Assembly: GCF_037038585.1 (NCBI RefSeq)
Contig: NC_092520.1
Span: 55,580,501 to 55,644,500 of the forward strand
DNA from: Patagioenas fasciata
Taxonomy: Eukaryota > Chordata > Aves > Columbiformes > Columbidae
Length of the DNA: 64,000 nt
Reading direction: 5' to 3'
In this document: in pieces, positions 59,501 through 64,000 of the stretch
Numbering within the stretch: the stretch's first letter is position 1
How the letters are laid out: every line of letters starts with the position of its first letter
Translations under genes and position numbers: made by a program
The notes under the pieces: model-generated
Databases searched by the model: none
What the model saw: the letters and a program-made list of their open reading frames with translations, nothing else
Told to the model about the DNA's origin: nothing

Positions 59501-61555
59501 GCCTTTTTGGTTTTTATCACTTACTTATCCTTGTTTGGTACTATGAAGGAAGCCGGCTTTAGAATATACATGTGCTTTGATGACTATAAGAGGCAATTAT
59601 GCTTTGGATTTGTAGGCTTAAAAGGCATTTAGTGTCTTTTGTTTGTATGTGGAATTAAACTGGTATACTTGCCCAGTGATGATGAACTGTTACGCATAAC
59701 CTGTTGTAAGTAGAGGCAGTTGAGGGATTGAGAGAGGGCAGCAGAATGTACTTCAGGGGAAAACAGAACCAGTCACTTAACAAAAGAAAAAAACCTAAAT
59801 GATAGAAACACCAAGCAAGGAAAATAACCTGCTATATGAAATCTAAACCAAACTTCTCGTAGCTCGAAGAACAGGTGAGAATAAGACTGGAATTATTAAC
59901 TTTTTTTCAGGTAACATTTTTCAAAGTGACTAGGGATTGTGGGTGCCCAACTTCAAACAGGGGCTCTGTTTTCAGAGCCAAAGGCAGGAATCAGTTAAAT
60001 AAGCATAGTGATTGAGAGGCTTTTTAGGTGTCTTTAAGGTATTCTACCTGGTCCACTAGCTGATGGTTCTAGTTCCCTTAGGGTACACTAGACACTTAGA
60101 GCTGACTGGTAGATGAAATGAAGATGCAGATTTTTCTAGGAGACCTGCAGTACTTTAAAGAAAACCTGGGGGCTGGGGCAGGGGAGTTTACCTTAGAAAG
60201 CCTGAAATAGAACTGATGGTCTGCATTTAAACTACTGAAGTTCATTTTGCACTGAATGTCTTCTAGGAATCACTGGATTCAGTGAAAGTGATTTTGCTTA
60301 TTCAGTAAATGCACAGTCCTAGTCCACTTTTAAAGAGGTCTCAAATATTACAGTAGTATGTATGTAGGCAGAGAGATAAATAATTGTACTTCTATTCCAT
60401 CCACAGAAGTTTGACTTAATGGATTTCCTAGGATGGTATTAATTTATTTTTCTACCAGGTGTATATTGTTGATGCTTTGTGATTTCAAGGTCACATTACA
60501 CATCCAAGATGCTATTGTGATTTAACAACGGATAGAAACATACCTGAGAACAGAATTCAGAATACCATGTCTTTGTAGAATATATAGTTAATTTGATTTT
60601 TTTTTTTAAATGTTAATAACTTAAATATCTTTTATGTGTTTTGGAGAAGTTGAAATATGGCCAGAAGGAAAGAAACTGCCTAAGACGCAGTACACTGTGT
60701 ATCAACATTTTGAAATCTATTTTTCTGTTTACACCCTAAGTGTATTACCAGTAGAGGCTGCATCTGTCTCTGTGCTGAAAAGCAGGCACATTTTGTTTAG
60801 TTTTGTACACATCTGTAAGTACATAAATGTCCCTCAGGCAAAATGCTTGTTTTCCTTTAATGCTGGATCATTATTGTAGTGTGAATGTTTGCACATATAA
60901 ATGACTTGAAGTTTAATGCATTAAAACAAGAACTCTAATAGAATGCTTTTTAAAAAATGAAGTTATATTTGAGGATTTTTAAAACTGAAGGATAGAATGT
61001 TGATAAAATAGAGTGAAATAATACTGTGTTCAGTATTTTGATGTCTACCACCTGCCTGCATACTGACATAATGAATGACATGATTAAAGAAGTTTCTGAA
61101 TTAATTGTTAATATATTTTGATGGCAGAAATGCAGGAGTGCTAATTATAAGCACAGACTACATTAAATCGGCATTGAACACTTAAGAAATCCTGTAACGA
61201 AGGTGGTGGGTGTGTTTTTAATTTACCCCTTTGTCCCGTTGTGCATGGGCAGCATGATACAACCTCCAGTTGAAAAATCGCTTGTGCGTTTATTTCCCCC
61301 GTCAGCCTTGCCTCATTCAGTGAAGAGGACAGATGGTATTCACTTCCTAAGCCACTAATCAATATTTTATCTTAGCCTGCTTGTTCATTGAGAGCCTCAG
61401 GCTCTGATTACTGTAGGATATTAAGTCCCTATTACAATATTATTTTTTTATGTGGACTTTTCTGTAGAGCTCCTTGCTGTAATGTTTGAGTACCTCAAAA
61501 AAAAAAAAATTCAGGGTCCATTTGAGGTCAAGGGATGACCTGGAAAGAACAAGAA
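53561..61555 (+). other. HS6ST3: HS6ST3 intron 1, AT-rich section
   Basis: This is ordinary AT-rich intron with a (TTTA)n tract at 54,456-54,475 and short poly-T runs. No coding exon is recognised. Several frames of 80-100 codons (53,984-54,271; 57,215-57,514; 58,395-58,697) have no family resemblance. The stretch at about 61,090-61,460 has balanced composition and few simple repeats and is noted as a candidate conserved element. Confidence 0.55.
54456..54475. repeat. (TTTA)n microsatellite
   Basis: About five tandem TTTA units. Confidence 0.9.
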
Positions 61556-61557
61556 TA

Positions 61558-62290
61558 TAGAATCACAGAATCGTAGAATGGTTTGGGTTGGAAGGAACAT
61601 TAAAGACCATCTAATCCAACCCCCCTGCTATGGGCAGGGATACCTTCCATTAGACCAAGTTGCTCAAAGCCCATCCAGCCTGGCCTGGAATACCTCCAGG
61701 GATGGGGCATCCACAGCTGCTCTGGGCAGCATGTTACCTTGTGACACCTGTGGTGTCTCACCACCCTCATTTCTTCATAACCAATCTAAATCTACCCTTT
61801 TTTAGTTTAAAACTGTTACTATTTGTTCTGTTATTACAGTGTCACTACTGTGTCACTAGTACTAGTAAAAAACCTCTCTCCATCTTTCTTACAGGCCCCT
61901 TTTAAGTACTGAAAGGCCACAATAAGGTCTTCTTGAAGACTTCTCCAGACTGAACAACCCAACTCTCTCAGCCTGTCCCCACAGCAGAGCTGTTCCAGCC
62001 CTCTGATCATTTCTGTGGCCTCCTCTGGCCCCTCTCCGACAGGTCCGTGTCTTTCCTGTGCTGAGGGCTCCAGAGCGGGACACAGGACTCCAGGTGGGGT
62101 CTCATTAGAGCCTCACAAGAGCAGAGAGGCAGAATCACCTCCCTCAGGCTGCTGGCCACATTTGTTTTTATGTAGCCCAGGAGATGATTGCCTTGCTGGG
62201 GTGTGCACATGCATTGCCGGCTCATGTCTGATTTTTCATCTACTGATATCCCCAAGTCATTCTCTGCAGGGCTGCTCTCAAGCCAATATG
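61558..62290 (-). mobile_element. CR1-type LINE 3' fragment (about 730 bases)
   Basis: The plus strand starts TAGAATCACAGAATCGTAGA, the inverted 3' octamer repeats, followed by TTGGGTTGGAAGGAACATTA, GGGATGGGGCATCCACAGC and CTCAGCCTGTCCCCACAGC. It ends near CTGCAGGGCTGCTCTCAAGCC. This is the antisense of the CR1 3' region, 5'-truncated at about 62,290. The antisense frames at 61,889-62,255 (FSLEK, YIKTNVASSLREVILPLCSC, RPHLESCVPLWSPQHRKDTD) are remnants of the ORF2 end. Confidence 0.93.
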
Positions 62291-64000
62291 GAAGATTAAA
62301 ATGAAAATACTATGTTTTAGTGTCAGGCCCTTTATTTTGCAGCTTCTGGCCTAGGTTGGCACAGAATACAGTTTTATTAGCCACTTGGAGACCCGCCAAA
62401 CTTGTCACAGCATCTTGCTTTTTAAGATGCTGTTTTTGATTGCCTCTGTTGCAGACTTGCAGGAAAAGATTTAGTCTTGCCTGAAGAAGACTGCAATCAA
62501 ACCACAGTCAGAAAGAGATAAAAGAAGAAAAGGTGGTTAAGGAAAAGAGGTTATGAACAGGGAGGCAAGAGAAATAAAAAGCATCACATTCCACGTTCAA
62601 GACCTCTGGCCCAGTTCAACTCTGATTTATCCGTAGGATGGATATCTTCTAATCAATGACCAAGACAAGGGTTCTCTGAAGATCACAGAGGATATTCCTA
62701 AAGTATTGGTGCACAGGGAGTCAGATCTAGGCATATACAAGGAAAGTTATTGGCAGAACTTGAATATAAGAAACGTTAATAGAGCTTCTCATTAAGTTTA
62801 CGTTAATTTAAGCAAACTTCCTTTATCCAGATTTTTATCCCTGCTCAGATCACTTTTTCCAGCATGCAGCTGCTAAAAAGTTATTGTGAGCGCAGTATGT
62901 GGACTGGTTTTGGCCTCTGTAGGGCTGCGAGCAACAATTACAGTAGAAAAGATCTGAAGAATTTGTTGACATTCCCCCTCATTTCAGTAGGAAGAGAAAC
63001 CATGGTAGGTCAAGTTCAATGACTTTATGGTTGACGCATAGGTTGAGAATAGTTGGTCTTAAGTCCAGAGCTGTAAGCAGCGCACCTTCCATGTCTCTGG
63101 TATAGTGGGGTGGTGGTATAATTGTCAAAGTTTATTGCAGTATATAGACAGTGTACTCAACAGGGGGAGCTGATGTGCTAGCCACTGGGGAAAAAAAGCC
63201 AGAGTTTAATTAGAGATGCGTTGTTTCAATCAAATTTTGTTTTAATTGAGAATATCTCAAGATACTGTAGAATTCTAGATGCCTTAGAGGACTGTTAGCA
63301 TCTGTCAGCTCTGATTTTTTTTTTCCCAACTTTCTTACGTTTGCACAAGTTTTAATTGAGATTAAAACAAGGCAAATTCCCGACATTGAAGTAATGTTTT
63401 ATGAAAGTTCCAATTTCATAGTTTAAGGGTTTCAAGATTTTTCTTAAGTACAGACAGATTTTTCTTCCTTTTATTAATATCTCCCTTGGAAAAGAAAAAA
63501 ACAAAACTGGTTTCACATATTTTTTTTCCTGACACAATTTCCTGTACATCTGTCTCTCGTTTTGTTGTTCTGCTGTTATTTTTCCTCAATATGTCCCATA
63601 AGCCTCATACAGACAGTAAACAAGATAAATTTTAGCCTTATTGGTGAAAGCTTGACAAAACTTACTGGCAAATGGTAACAAAGTATGATAGGAGTCATTT
63701 AGCCATACTGTATAACCCATTTTCCCTCTAATAGTAAAATAATGAGAGAAATTCAGGGGGTTGAGGACACTTGTGTTTGATAAGTTTGGGCCCAAACTGA
63801 TAGACACATGGAGTTAAAAGAGATTCCTACTGTTCCTACGTTACCAAATCAGAAAGGTGAACCTGTTGTTCTAGACCTAATTTCTTGGGCACTCCTTGCC
63901 AGGTTTTATTGTACATTGTTAAAAATATTGCTGTTATACTAACTACTTATGGGAGTGAAAAAATCCATGTTGGAATAAATTAGTAACAATTACAGATGGT
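62291..64000 (+). other. HS6ST3: HS6ST3 intron 1, right-hand end of the window
   Basis: AT-rich intronic sequence. I recognise no exon, repeat family or RNA gene in it. Confidence 0.55.

Larger units (their letters stand above)
35350..64000 (+). other. HS6ST3: HS6ST3 transcription unit: leader, exon 1 and beginning of intron 1
   Basis: Only the first coding exon is present; the unit runs past the right edge. In mammals HS6ST3 has two coding exons separated by an intron of hundreds of kilobases. This fits the 27.8 kb of non-coding DNA seen here after the donor at 36,216. The exact 5' end is inferred. Confidence 0.8.

Noticed and set aside
36216-64000. Search for HS6ST3 exon 2 (expected to continue the sulfotransferase domain with a FYYIT-LRDPVSRYLSEW type block)
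   Set aside because: No frame in the remaining sequence carries this block, so the exon is outside the window.

Overview
This is vertebrate nuclear DNA, almost certainly from a bird. Most of it is AT-rich and non-coding. The coding parts are short exons with GT-AG splice sites and long introns. The interspersed repeats are mainly CR1-type LINE fragments ending in the ATTCTGTG-like 3' motif, plus solo LTRs of an avian endogenous retrovirus. There are no bacterial-style operons, CRISPR arrays or plasmid features. I cannot name the species.

Layout. (1) Positions 1 to about 20,340, minus strand: the 5' part of UGGT2 (UDP-glucose:glycoprotein glucosyltransferase 2). Nine coding exons can be read, from the start codon at 20,246 to a ninth exon cut by the left edge. 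Their phases join without a break into about 340 residues: the signal peptide and the start of the thioredoxin-like N-terminal region. The catalytic GT24 domain lies outside the window. (2) About 19,950-20,560: a CpG-rich promoter with three CCAAT boxes. (3) About 20,600-35,080: intergenic, with two CR1 fragments and one unexplained ORF-dense stretch. (4) About 35,080-36,430: a strong CpG island with five ATTGG boxes in the same orientation, GC boxes, a leader with two upstream ORFs, and coding exon 1 of HS6ST3 (heparan-sulfate 6-O-sulfotransferase 3), plus strand, 35,680-36,215. (5) 36,216-64,000: the start of the HS6ST3 first intron. It holds CR1 fragments, a solo LTR with a 5-bp target duplication, and a TA-flanked mariner-like MITE at 48,739-48,961.

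UGGT2 and HS6ST3 are divergent neighbours on human chromosome 13q32 as well, so the gene order supports both names. Both proteins work in the secretory pathway: UGGT2 in ER glycoprotein quality control, HS6ST3 in Golgi heparan-sulfate sulfation. They are about 15 kb apart with separate CpG islands, so a shared core promoter is unlikely.

I see no radically new system here. The observations most worth checking are the HS6ST3 promoter and leader architecture, the short HS6ST3 stem, the mariner MITE, the pair of related solo LTRs, and the ORF-dense intergenic stretch at about 29.6-31.0 kb.
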